64,000 bases of DNA from Algibacter luteus (GTDB lineage Bacteria; Bacteroidota; Bacteroidia; Flavobacteriales; Flavobacteriaceae). Below the pieces are notes generated by a model. The model made no database searches. It saw only the letters and a program-made list of their open reading frames with translations, and was not told the DNA's origin. Location of the stretch: positions 1 to 64,000 of the forward strand of contig NZ_FQYK01000005.1 of NCBI RefSeq assembly GCF_900141715.1. Reading direction: 5' to 3'. Positions 19,442 through 27,370 of this stretch are shown one piece after another. A program made the position numbers and the translations under genes. Positions within the stretch are counted from its first letter, which is position 1. Each line of letters starts with the position of its first letter.

Positions 19442-21547
19442 ATGAAGCAATTCATTGTACTACTCCTACTTTTTGTTACATATAATTTCTACGCGCAGAA
19501 CGCTTTATATTTAGAAAAACCACCTGTATTTCCAAATTGTGAAAGTTCAGTTATAGATTCATTACAAACTTGTTTTAATAAGCAGGTTTTAGAACACATT
19601 TACAATAATTTTAGAGTTCCGGAACGTATTTCTAAAGAAAAATATAAAGGTGAAGTTGTTGTGATTTTTGAAGTAGATACTACAGGGCAATTTCGAGTAG
19701 TTTATTCGGATGCTTTATATAATGAACTCAAAGAAGAAGCTAAGCGTGTGTTTTCAGAATTTCCGAAAATAAAACCAGCAACTTATAATGGGCGTAATAC
19801 TTTTAAGCAATATTCTATTCCTATAAAAATACCTTTGGCTAATCAAACATTAGTATCATCCGAGGAGGGAGTTAATGTTCCTAAAGCTGTATCGAAACTG
19901 GAATTAGCTGCCAAAAATGAGTTTGAAAATGTGGATAAGGAACTTGAAGCCTTTGAGAATAAAACATTTAAAAGTCAATTAAACATTCAGTTTACACATA
20001 GTGATTATGCGAGGTTTGATAGACAAATGAACTTAATTGGAACAAATAGCCATACAGCATCAAAACCATTTCTCTATTCGGAGGTTTCAAATTATTATGA
20101 TTTTGAAGAGGAACAAGAACGCCTAAAACATGAAACTGAAACTTGGGCAGGAAGGAAACTATGGAATGAGCATTTAGTGCAATTACAAGGTAAAGATTAT
20201 TGGTTTACAGTGGACCCTATATTGGATTTAGAATTCGGAATAGAATCAAACCTTGAGAATAATAAAACGTACAACAATACGAGAGGCTTTAATGTTCAAG
20301 GAGGGTTAGGTTCGAAATTGAATTTTTACGCCTCGGTGTTTGAAAGCCAAGGACGATTTGCAGAATATGTAAATCAATATGCTGAGAGTTTAAAAGCATT
20401 TGGTCCAGATCCGGCTATTATTCCTGGTCGTGGCATTGCCAAACGTTTTAAAACAGACTCATACGATTATCCTGTGGCCGAAGCGTATTTGTCGTTTACA
20501 CCAGCTCAATTTATTAATATTCAGTTTGGGCATGGTAAAAACTTTATAGGCGATGGTTACCGTTCGTTATTGTTAAGTGATGTGGCGAGTCCGCACCCAT
20601 TTTTAAAATTAAACACCAAATTTTGGAAAATTAAATACACCAATACTTGGATGTGGCTTAAAGATGTTAGAGATGAAGTTGAGGAAGACAAAGCTTTTTT
20701 AACCAAGTTTATTGCGAACCATTATTTAAGTTGGAATGTTTCCAAGCGCTTAAATATAGGCTTGTTTGAATCGGTATTATGGACAAACTCTAACGATCGT
20801 GGATTTGATGTAAATTACTTAAACCCTATTATTTTTTATAGAGCTATTGAATTTGAAACGGGGCAAGGTGCTGGAAATGCCATTTTAGGAGCTTCGGCTA
20901 AATATAAATGGAATGATAATGTGAATATTTATAGTCAGTTTATATTAGACGAATTTTCGTTAGGAGATGTAAAAGCAGGTGAAAAAAGCTGGAAAAATAA
21001 GTTTGGTTACCAATTAGGTGTCAAATATTTTAATGCCTTTAAAGTGGATAATTTATTGTTGCAATTTGAATATAATCGCGTAAGGCCCTATACGTATTCT
21101 CATAACACCATTGTGTTGAATTATGCACATAATAACCAATCAATGGCACATTTATGGGGAGCGAACTTTAGTGAAGCTATTATTATTGGTCGATACCGTT
21201 ACAAACGATGGTTTGCCGATGCTAAATTAATTTTTGGAACACGTGGTTTAGATTTTAATGATGGTACCGATAATTTTAGTTATGGTGCAGATATTTATAG
21301 AGATTATAACGACCGCCCTTTTGACACCGGAGTAGAGGTTGGACAAGGTTTAAAAGCTAAAGTCTTTAATGGAAATTTACAAGCTGGTTATTTAATAAAT
21401 CCTGCGACCAACTTAAAAGTGTTTACCGATATTACGGTTAGAAACTTTAATCCTGAAGCAACTACAATATCAACGTTTAATAACGAAACGCTATGGGTTA
21501 ATTTTGGACTGAGAACCGATTTGTTTAATTGGTATTTTGACAATTAA
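19442..21547 (+). CDS. remB: Gliding motility protein RemB: TonB-type domain plus outer-membrane barrel-like region
   Basis: The 701-residue protein has a signal peptide (about 1-18, ending FYAQ). A TonB C-terminal-type domain follows (about 20-135, with PVFPNCESS, VVVIFEVDTTGQF, EEAKRVFSEFPKIKPA). Residues ~200-701 are rich in aromatic and beta-barrel-like strands (GHGKNFIGDGYRSLLLSD, GRYRYKRWFADAKLIFG), resembling capsule-assembly Wzi proteins. RemB is a mobile surface gliding component of Flavobacterium johnsoniae and lies four genes after sprA there (Fjoh_1653 to Fjoh_1657), the same spacing as here. The identification therefore rests on both domain layout and gene order. The 288-bp upstream gap holds the tonB terminator and no other clear element. 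Confidence 0.83.
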   Translation: MKQFIVLLLLFVTYNFYAQNALYLEKPPVFPNCESSVIDSLQTCFNKQVLEHIYNNFRVPERISKEKYKGEVVVIFEVDTTGQFRVVYSDALYNELKEEAKRVFSEFPKIKPATYNGRNTFKQYSIPIKIPLANQTLVSSEEGVNVPKAVSKLELAAKNEFENVDKELEAFENKTFKSQLNIQFTHSDYARFDRQMNLIGTNSHTASKPFLYSEVSNYYDFEEEQERLKHETETWAGRKLWNEHLVQLQGKDYWFTVDPILDLEFGIESNLENNKTYNNTRGFNVQGGLGSKLNFYASVFESQGRFAEYVNQYAESLKAFGPDPAIIPGRGIAKRFKTDSYDYPVAEAYLSFTPAQFINIQFGHGKNFIGDGYRSLLLSDVASPHPFLKLNTKFWKIKYTNTWMWLKDVRDEVEEDKAFLTKFIANHYLSWNVSKRLNIGLFESVLWTNSNDRGFDVNYLNPIIFYRAIEFETGQGAGNAILGASAKYKWNDNVNIYSQFILDEFSLGDVKAGEKSWKNKFGYQLGVKYFNAFKVDNLLLQFEYNRVRPYTYSHNTIVLNYAHNNQSMAHLWGANFSEAIIIGRYRYKRWFADAKLIFGTRGLDFNDGTDNFSYGADIYRDYNDRPFDTGVEVGQGLKAKVFNGNLQAGYLINPATNLKVFTDITVRNFNPEATTISTFNNETLWVNFGLRTDLFNWYFDN

Positions 21548-21560
21548 TAGAAGTTACTAT

Positions 21561-21642
21561 TTGCGTTAGGGATTGTAGTGGAAATCCTTTTGCATTTTGG
21601 CAAAAGATTGTAGCGTAAAGCCCGACCCTTGTGGTAACGCCC
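21561..21642 (+). repeat. Dispersed intergenic repeat, copy A
   Basis: The element begins TTGCGTTAGGGATTG and ends AAAGCCCGACCCTTG then GTGGTAACGCCC. It matches the reverse complement of 38236-38325 at both ends. GCGTTA at 21563-21568 and TAACGC at 21635-21640 form a perfect terminal inverted repeat. It lies between remB and the ctaB promoter. Confidence 0.85.
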
Positions 21643-21673
21643 AAACACAAAAAAAATTTACCAGTTAAAACCA

Positions 21674-21704
21674 TTGCTAAAATTGCTTTTATAGAGTATC
21701 TTTG
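21674..21704 (+). promoter_or_regulatory. Promoter of the haem O synthase and cytochrome oxidase genes
   Basis: A -33 TTG at 21674-21676 and a -7 TATCTTTG at 21697-21704 are separated by 20 bases, a full match to the Bacteroidota promoter pattern. Transcription would start about 30 bases before the TTG start codon of ctaB. Confidence 0.75.
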
Positions 21705-21740
21705 CACTCGCAATACAAAAGCCGTCAAGGACATACAACA

Positions 21741-22634
21741 TTGGGTAACACAAAAACTACAGTAGCAGCTCCATCTTGGATTTCAGATTTTAAGGAAATC
21801 ACGAAAATGCGCTTGTCTATTAGCGTGGTATTTTCATCGCTGGTAGGGTATTTGTTGGGTGTAGATGTTATTGATTTTAAAATTTTAGGCTTACTTGCAT
21901 TAGGTGGTTATTTTATGGTGGGGGCATCAAATGGTTTCAATCAAATTATTGAAAAAGATTTGGATGCGTTGATGGAAAGAACCAAAAACCGACCTGTGCC
22001 TTCTGGAAGAATGTCTGTGAATACGGCATTTATTATTTCTAGTATTTTTACCGTTTTAGGGATTATTATTTTATACAGCATTAACAAGCAAACCGCTATG
22101 TTTGGTGCAATTTCGATATTTCTTTACACCTGTGCTTACACGCCTTTAAAAACAAAAACACCACTGGCGGTTTTTGTTGGAGCCATTCCTGGAGCCATCC
22201 CGTTTATGTTAGGTTGGGTGGCAGCTACAGACGATTTTGGTATAGAACCAGGCACCTTATTTGCATTGCAATTTTTCTGGCAGTTTCCGCACTTTTGGGC
22301 AATTGGCTGGTTTTTGTATGAAGATTACAAAAAGGCTGGGTTTTTTATGCTTCCTACAGGAAAACAAGATAAAGGCACTGCTGTACAAACGATTATGTAC
22401 ACCATTTGGACTATTTTAATTTCAATAATTCCTGTATTTGGTTTTACAGGTACTTTACAACTTTCAATAGTGGCAGCTATACTGGTTTTTGCAGTTGGTA
22501 TTTGGATGCTTTACTACGCTATTCGATTATTTAAATTAATGAGTGTAAAGGCAGCAAGACAACTTATGATAGTAAGTGTGTCGTACATTACCTTAGTTCA
22601 AATTATTTATGTTGTTGATAAATTTATTAGATAG
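21741..22634 (+). CDS. ctaB: Protohaem IX farnesyltransferase (haem O synthase)
   Basis: The gene codes for a UbiA-family integral membrane prenyltransferase with about nine helices. The diagnostic aspartate motif is ASNGFNQIIEKDLDALMERT followed by KNRPVPSGR. It makes haem O, the precursor of haem A for cytochrome oxidase. I chose TTG 21741 (297 residues, starting GNTKTTVAAPSW). The longer frame from 21702 would start inside the -7 promoter element, and the next ATG (21807) would remove residues preceding the conserved TKMRLS segment. The gene is followed after 3 bp by a subunit III gene, so both are in one operon. Confidence 0.93.
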   Translation: MGNTKTTVAAPSWISDFKEITKMRLSISVVFSSLVGYLLGVDVIDFKILGLLALGGYFMVGASNGFNQIIEKDLDALMERTKNRPVPSGRMSVNTAFIISSIFTVLGIIILYSINKQTAMFGAISIFLYTCAYTPLKTKTPLAVFVGAIPGAIPFMLGWVAATDDFGIEPGTLFALQFFWQFPHFWAIGWFLYEDYKKAGFFMLPTGKQDKGTAVQTIMYTIWTILISIIPVFGFTGTLQLSIVAAILVFAVGIWMLYYAIRLFKLMSVKAARQLMIVSVSYITLVQIIYVVDKFIR

Positions 22635-22637
22635 ATT

Positions 22638-23219
22638 ATGGATTTAACCCAAGGAACACAAGAAGAAAAAAACAGTAGAGCTAAAAAAATGATGCTTTGG
22701 TTTGGGATTGTTTCCCTTATCATGTCTTTTGCAGGATGGACTAGTGCTTTTGTGGTGAGTAGTTCAAGACCAGATTGGTTAAAAGATTTTCAACTACCAA
22801 GTGCTTTTATTGTAAGTACCGTGGTAATCATTATTAGCAGCGCTACTTTTATTTTAGCCAAACGTGCATTAAAAAGCGGCAACAACAAAGGGACAATGCT
22901 TTGGTTGTTTGCTACTTTAATTCTTGGATTTATTTTTATATTTAATCAGTTTTCAGGATTTCAACAAATTATTGATTTGGGGTACAATTTTACTGGACCA
23001 ACCAGTAACGTTACCATGTCTTATATTTATTTAATAGCCTTAGTTCATATTTTACACGTTGTAGTGGGCTTAATTTGTTTATTGGTTGTAATTTATAATC
23101 ATTTTAAACAAAAGTATAATGCTACAAATATGTTAGGATTTGAATTGGCCGCAACCTTCTGGCATTTTATAGATATACTTTGGGTTTATCTGTTCTTGTT
23201 TTTATATTTTGTTAGGTAA
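22638..23219 (+). CDS. Cytochrome c oxidase subunit III, short form
   Basis: The 193-residue protein has five predicted membrane helices and the subunit III signature ALVHILHVVVGL with the C-terminal ATFWHFIDILWVYLFLFLYFV. Subunit III stabilises the catalytic core of haem-copper oxidase in the inner membrane. It is 3 bp behind ctaB and followed, after a 291-bp gap containing a dispersed repeat and a promoter, by a second, longer subunit III gene. The two are divergent paralogues rather than a split gene, since each has a complete C-terminal WHFVD-type helix. Confidence 0.9.
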   Translation: MDLTQGTQEEKNSRAKKMMLWFGIVSLIMSFAGWTSAFVVSSSRPDWLKDFQLPSAFIVSTVVIIISSATFILAKRALKSGNNKGTMLWLFATLILGFIFIFNQFSGFQQIIDLGYNFTGPTSNVTMSYIYLIALVHILHVVVGLICLLVVIYNHFKQKYNATNMLGFELAATFWHFIDILWVYLFLFLYFVR

Positions 23220-23274
23220 TTCTGAAATGAAAATCCCTTTTATGTTGCTGATTTACAAGGTTTTTTGTGAATAG

Positions 23275-23397
23275 TTGCGTTAGCGATTGAGGCTTTGTTG
23301 GAGCTCGCCGACGCAGGAGGAAGCGACTGCCGAAAGCGCGACCGAGGCGATTTTTGAAGATTTTTTTTACCTCCAGACCGAAAGCGAAGGGAACGCC
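23275..23397 (+). repeat. Dispersed intergenic repeat, copy B
   Basis: The copy begins TTGCGTTAGCGATTGAGG and ends AAGGGAACGCC, sharing its ends with copies at 21561-21642 and 38236-38325 but with a different, GC-richer middle containing GGAGCTCGCCGACGCAGG. It lies between the two subunit III genes. A minus-strand open frame across it looks accidental. Confidence 0.75.
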
Positions 23398-23474
23398 AAT
23401 ACCAAATTTAACTATGATTTTTGTCATGTTTTTAATTTTTAAAGCGGTATATTTTATTAGATAAATAAAATGAT

Positions 23475-23482
23475 TATTTTTG
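23475..23482 (+). promoter_or_regulatory. -7 promoter element for the second subunit III gene
   Basis: TATTTTTG matches TAnnTTTG and lies 28 bp before the ATG at 23511. With the repeat upstream, this suggests that the second half of the oxidase block is transcribed separately. Confidence 0.65.
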
Positions 23483-23510
23483 TGCAACTTTTAAATAACA
23501 ACCATTATAT

Positions 23511-24503
23511 ATGAGTACAGCAGTAGCAGAAGGCAAAACTTGGGGAGGCGGTAACCAACCGTTAAAAGCAAGTTACGGTAAAATGATGATGTGGTTTTTC
23601 ATCGTATCAGATGCCTTAACATTTTCCGGGTTTTTAGCAGCTTACGGATTTTCAAGATTTAAGTTTATTGATGCATGGCCAATTGCCGATGAGGTGTTTA
23701 CTCACTTTCCTTTTTTACACGGTGTAGATGCGCCGATGTACTACGTAGCATTTATGACGTTTGTACTTATTATGTCGTCTGTAACCATGGTATTGGCTGT
23801 AGATGCTGGACATCATATGAACAAATCGAAAGTGACCTTTTATATGTTTTTAACTATAATTGGAGGTTTAATTTTCGTTGGTTCTCAGGCTTGGGAATGG
23901 AACACATTTATAAAAGGAGATTATGGCGCTGTACAAACTAAAGGTGGGAACATCTTGCAGTTTGGGCATTATGTTGAAAAAGACGGTGAGCAAGTTTTTA
24001 AGCGTGTAGCGGTAAAAGATTTTGCGGTTGCTACAGCACATAAAGATAGAACACAACACGAAAGAAAAAATGGACTTTGGTTTGTAAATGAAGGTACTTT
24101 GCCTAGTTATACAATGGATGAAGTTATTCATGGTTTGCAAGCAAATAAAGATATTTTAGTGCGTACTCAAATTATAAACGAGGATGGAGAAAAAACTGTT
24201 TTATCTAGAGGGGAGTCTTTAGATCAAATTATGAAGAATGGTAGATTGGTTGTTGAAGGTGCAAATCTTCATGTAAACGAATATGGGTCGCCACTATTTG
24301 CTGATTTCTTTTTCTTTATCACAGGATTTCACGGTTTTCACGTATTCTCCGGAGTTGTTATAAACATTATTATTTTCTTTAATGTTGTTTTAGGAACTTA
24401 TGAAAGACGCGGAAGTTATGAGATGGTTGAAAAGGTTGGACTGTATTGGCACTTTGTAGATTTAGTTTGGGTATTTGTATTCACATTCTTCTACCTAGTT
24501 TAA
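23511..24503 (+). CDS. Cytochrome c oxidase subunit III, long form with hydrophilic insertion
   Basis: The 330-residue product has the subunit III helices and ends KVGLYWHFVDLVWVFVFTFFYLV. Between the helix ending near residue 125 (GSQAWEWNTFI) and the helix starting near 260 (FADFFFFITGFHGFH) lies a hydrophilic stretch of about 110-130 residues containing KRVAVKDFAVATAHKDRTQH and SRGESLDQIMKNGRLVVEGA. This insertion is absent from the 193-residue paralogue upstream. Such long forms are seen in Bacteroidota. The role of the insertion is unknown to me. Subunit IV follows 52 bp downstream. Confidence 0.92.
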   Translation: MSTAVAEGKTWGGGNQPLKASYGKMMMWFFIVSDALTFSGFLAAYGFSRFKFIDAWPIADEVFTHFPFLHGVDAPMYYVAFMTFVLIMSSVTMVLAVDAGHHMNKSKVTFYMFLTIIGGLIFVGSQAWEWNTFIKGDYGAVQTKGGNILQFGHYVEKDGEQVFKRVAVKDFAVATAHKDRTQHERKNGLWFVNEGTLPSYTMDEVIHGLQANKDILVRTQIINEDGEKTVLSRGESLDQIMKNGRLVVEGANLHVNEYGSPLFADFFFFITGFHGFHVFSGVVINIIIFFNVVLGTYERRGSYEMVEKVGLYWHFVDLVWVFVFTFFYLV

Positions 24504-24517
24504 TTAATTAAGAATTT

Positions 24518-24541
24518 TTATCATTCCGAAATCGGGATCTG
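24518..24541. repeat. REP-like repeat unit between oxidase genes
   Basis: TCATTCCGAAATCGGGATCT resembles the first unit at 5119-5143 (TCATTCCGT..ACGGAAATCT). It lies in the 52-bp gap between subunits III and IV. Confidence 0.45.
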
Positions 24542-24555
24542 AAAAAGCATAAAAA

Positions 24556-24936
24556 ATGGCACACGAGCATAAATTAGAAATATTTAGAGGTTTATTAAAA
24601 TTTAAATCGAATACTCAGAAAATTTGGGGTGTTTTAATTTTATTAACTATAGTTACAACCGTTGAAGTAGCATTGGGTATTGTGAAACCAGAGTGGTCTA
24701 TGGCTCCGTTTTTAGGCATGAAGCTTTTAAACTGGATATTTATTATCTTAACTATAGTAAAAGCATATTACATTACATGGGATTTCATGCACATGCGCGA
24801 TGAAACAAAAGGTTTAAGACGTGCTGTAGTATGGACAACCATATTCCTTATTTTATACTTAATATTCATCTTATTGCAAGAAGGTGGATATGTATTTGAT
24901 ATTTATGATAACGGTTATATAAAAAGAGACTTTTAA
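24556..24936 (+). CDS. Cytochrome c oxidase subunit IV family protein
   Basis: The 126-residue protein has three to four membrane helices and the prokaryotic subunit IV pattern (KIWGVLILLTIVTTVEVALG near the N-terminus, then FMHMRDETKGLRR and a final hydrophobic helix). It is a small accessory subunit of haem-copper oxidase. Position after the long subunit III and before a terminator supports the call. Confidence 0.88.
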   Translation: MAHEHKLEIFRGLLKFKSNTQKIWGVLILLTIVTTVEVALGIVKPEWSMAPFLGMKLLNWIFIILTIVKAYYITWDFMHMRDETKGLRRAVVWTTIFLILYLIFILLQEGGYVFDIYDNGYIKRDF

Positions 24937-24964
24937 CTTTTTTTTAGTAGTTAAATATAAAATT

Positions 24965-24993
24965 AAAGGCGGTTTTTAAACCGCCTTTTTTTA
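24965..24993 (+). terminator. Terminator after cytochrome oxidase subunit IV
   Basis: AAAGGCGGTTT and AAACCGCCTTT form a tight stem followed by a T run. It lies 28 bp after the subunit IV stop. Confidence 0.88.
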
Positions 24994-24999
24994 TTTTTG
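24992..24999 (+). promoter_or_regulatory. -7 promoter element for the SCO-like/SCO/DUF420 genes
   Basis: TATTTTTG overlaps the tail of the terminator and lies 27 bp before the ATG at 25027, so termination and re-initiation are packed together. Confidence 0.6.
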
Positions 25000-25026
25000 C
25001 AAAGCAATAGAAACACCTGATTTTTA

Positions 25027-25746
25027 ATGAATTTAAAGAAAGTAAGCAGATATGTAGTATTGGGTATTCTATTTTTTCTACCTGTTACTTTTTTGTTATT
25101 TCTATATCCTGCTACACATAATTATTCGCCATTGGATATTGTCAATGAATCGGTTTTAGATTTAGATAATTTTAGTTCGAATTCTGAAGAAAAGATACAG
25201 TTAAAAGATCATATTACCGTGTTGGGTTTTTTTGGAAATAATCCCATTGATAAAAACATTACAGCTTCCAATTTAAAAGAACTGGTTTATGATAAGTTTA
25301 AAGGATTTAAGCGCTTTCAAGTTGTTGTTTTAATGCCCAAAGGAACTGAAGAAGCAGTTCAAACATTAAAGCAAGAAATCAGTTCTTATGAGGATTTAAG
25401 ATTCTGGCACTTTGTGTTTGGTGAACCTTCTCATATTAAGCGCGTATTTTTTAGTTTAAAGAAAGAAGAGGATTTGTCAGAAGATTTAGCAACAGATCAT
25501 GTTTTTATTATAGATAAAGATTTGAATCAACGCGGACGAATAGACGACAGAACAGACAATGAAATAGAGAAGAATAAACCAGTGTATGGTCTTAATACCT
25601 ACGATTGCATAGAAGTGGCAGAAATTAAAAATAAGATGAGCGAAGATATGCGTATTCTCTTCACAGAATATAGACAAAAGCGTAAAGGAGAATTTAATTC
25701 TACAACAAGACGAGCGAGTGACTTAAAAACTGAAAACAATGAGTAA
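25027..25746 (+). CDS. Membrane-anchored SCO-like protein lacking the copper-binding cysteines
   Basis: I do not recognise a named family. The 239-residue protein has one N-terminal membrane helix (about 9-29), then a domain with a thioredoxin-like pattern: strand ITVLGFFGNNP, a helix, strand FQVVVLMP, and late strand DHVFIIDKDLNQRGRID. The last segment lines up with FALIDKNGFIRSRVV of the SCO protein encoded next. It has no CxxxC, and its only cysteine is near the C-terminus (YDCIEV). It overlaps the SCO gene by 8 bp, so the two are translationally coupled. I infer a catalytically dead SCO paralogue that may assist cytochrome oxidase copper insertion. Confidence 0.7.
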   Translation: MNLKKVSRYVVLGILFFLPVTFLLFLYPATHNYSPLDIVNESVLDLDNFSSNSEEKIQLKDHITVLGFFGNNPIDKNITASNLKELVYDKFKGFKRFQVVVLMPKGTEEAVQTLKQEISSYEDLRFWHFVFGEPSHIKRVFFSLKKEEDLSEDLATDHVFIIDKDLNQRGRIDDRTDNEIEKNKPVYGLNTYDCIEVAEIKNKMSEDMRILFTEYRQKRKGEFNSTTRRASDLKTENNE

Positions 25747-26482
25747 AAAAACAAATTATTCATACATAGGTATCGCCTTTATTGTTCTTGTTTTTGGTAT
25801 TATTTTTATTCCAAGAATAGTTGATAGAATATCAAACAACGATATTTCAAGACAAGAAAGTAGAAGCGATTTAAAAGAGGAGCAGGCTTTAAAAAAATCC
25901 GATTTAGTTTATATTTCTAATAACGGTGAAAATAGAAAAGTGCCTGATTTTTCATTTACAAACCAACATGGAGAAACAATAACTAATAAAGATTACGAAG
26001 GGAAAGTTTATGTTATTGAATTCTTTTTTACAACCTGCCCAACCATTTGTCCAAGAATGAATAGAAACCTTATTCAAATTCAGAATGAATTTAAAGATTT
26101 TGATGATTTTGGTGTGGCATCTTTTACAATAAACCCAGAACATGATACGCCAGAAGTTTTAAAAGCTTATGCTGAAAAATATGGAGTAACTAACCCAAAT
26201 TGGCATCTTATGACTGGAGATAAAGAGGCCATTTATAAACTCTCAAATGAAGGTTTTTATATATATGCAGCCGAAAATGAAAGTGTAGAAGGTGGTTTTG
26301 AGCATTCTGGAAATTTTGCATTAATAGATAAAAATGGATTTATAAGAAGTAGAGTTGTAAACGGAAATCCTTTAATTTATTACAACGGCATCACATCCGA
26401 GGCCGAAGCTGTTGATGAAGACGGTAAATCAGAAGAAATTAGTGCGTTAAAAGAAGATATTAAAAAATTGCTAAATGAGTAA
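25739..26482 (+). CDS. SCO family copper chaperone for cytochrome c oxidase
   Basis: The 247-residue protein has an N-terminal membrane helix (about 7-24) and a thioredoxin-fold domain with the copper/redox motif TTCPTICPRM and the later conserved histidine in GFEHSGNFALID. SCO proteins deliver copper to the CuA site of subunit II, facing the periplasm. The gene starts inside the end of the preceding SCO-like gene and is followed after 53 bp by a DUF420 gene, another oxidase assembly family. Confidence 0.93.
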   Translation: MSKKTNYSYIGIAFIVLVFGIIFIPRIVDRISNNDISRQESRSDLKEEQALKKSDLVYISNNGENRKVPDFSFTNQHGETITNKDYEGKVYVIEFFFTTCPTICPRMNRNLIQIQNEFKDFDDFGVASFTINPEHDTPEVLKAYAEKYGVTNPNWHLMTGDKEAIYKLSNEGFYIYAAENESVEGGFEHSGNFALIDKNGFIRSRVVNGNPLIYYNGITSEAEAVDEDGKSEEISALKEDIKKLLNE

Positions 26483-26535
26483 TGCTTTGGCGTTCAATGC
26501 TGGTTTTATTAGCTCATTAGAAAAAGAATTATATT

Positions 26536-27063
26536 ATGCAAAAAGAAGTTTTAGACGATAAAAAATATAATAAACTTATTGTTGCCTTATCCATTATTAT
26601 TCCTGTAGCTGTTGCAATATTATTTGGTGTAAAAATAGATGTTGAACTCCCGGTATTTTTACCTCCAATTTATGCCGGAATAAATGCATTAACTGCATTT
26701 GTTTTAGTAATGGCTTTTGTAGCAATTCAGAAAAAGAAAATAAAACTTCATGAAAGGTTAATAAAATTTGCGATTGCCTTATCTGTGCTGTTTTTGCTCA
26801 TGTACATTGCATATCACATGACCAGTGATTCAACAAAATTTGGTGGGGAGGGTATTACCAAATATTTGTATTATTTTATTTTAATAACTCATATACTGTT
26901 GTCTATATTAGTTATTCCATTTGTTTTAATAACGTATGTAAGAGCCATTACTAACAATATTGAAAAGCATAAAAAAATAGCAAAAATCACATTTCCACTT
27001 TGGCTTTATGTGGCCATAACAGGAGTAGTTGTTTTTATTATGATTTCACCATATTACGTTTAA
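26536..27063 (+). CDS. DUF420 family membrane protein (CtaM-like oxidase assembly)
   Basis: The 175-residue protein has about five membrane helices and conserved membrane-facing histidines (KLHERLIKFA, YHMTSD, THILLS, EKHKKIAKITFPLWLY), the pattern of DUF420. Members such as CtaM are required to make active haem-A oxidase in Gram-positive bacteria. Here it follows SCO and precedes a small CxxC protein by one base, so a role in cytochrome oxidase assembly is likely but inferred. Confidence 0.85.
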   Translation: MQKEVLDDKKYNKLIVALSIIIPVAVAILFGVKIDVELPVFLPPIYAGINALTAFVLVMAFVAIQKKKIKLHERLIKFAIALSVLFLLMYIAYHMTSDSTKFGGEGITKYLYYFILITHILLSILVIPFVLITYVRAITNNIEKHKKIAKITFPLWLYVAITGVVVFIMISPYYV

Positions 27064-27064
27064 C

Positions 27065-27286
27065 ATGAAATACCGAATTGCCATATTTTTTCTATTTTTT
27101 TTCAGTTTTTTAGAAACTCATGCGCAATGTGCAATGTGTAGAGCTGTTTTAGAAAGTGAGGAAGGGCAAACGGCTGCAGAAGGAATTAACGATGGCATAG
27201 TGTATTTAATGGCGATACCTTATATTTTGGTTGCAGGAATGGCCTACTTTATTTATAGAAAATACAATACTGTAAAGAAAAAGTAA
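27065..27286 (+). CDS. Tiny CxxC membrane protein of the oxidase assembly block
   Basis: This 73-residue protein is unrecognised. It has a signal peptide (about 1-20, ending ETHAQ), then at once CAMCRAVLES, a short polar stretch, and one membrane helix (VYLMAIPYILVAGMAYFIY) ending in a lysine tail. The two cysteines would face the periplasm at the mature N-terminus if the helix anchors it. It begins one base after the DUF420 stop, so it is almost certainly cotranslated. Copper handling or thiol redox in oxidase assembly is an inference from the CxxC and its neighbours. Confidence 0.8.
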   Translation: MKYRIAIFFLFFFSFLETHAQCAMCRAVLESEEGQTAAEGINDGIVYLMAIPYILVAGMAYFIYRKYNTVKKK

Positions 27287-27370
27287 AAGTTTTCTATCCT
27301 TAATTGTAACATTTCTACAAGTCGCTAGTCTAACTAAAAAGCTATATTGCTCTTTTAAATCAATCAAATT

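Noticed and set aside
23212-23487. Minus-strand open frame of 91 codons between two subunit III genes
   Set aside because: It is formed by the dispersed repeat and flanking AT-rich DNA, has an unnatural composition and no family features.
22638-24503. The two subunit III genes as one split or frameshifted gene
   Set aside because: Each has its own start and a complete set of C-terminal helices with a WHF(I/V)D motif, and a promoter lies between them.
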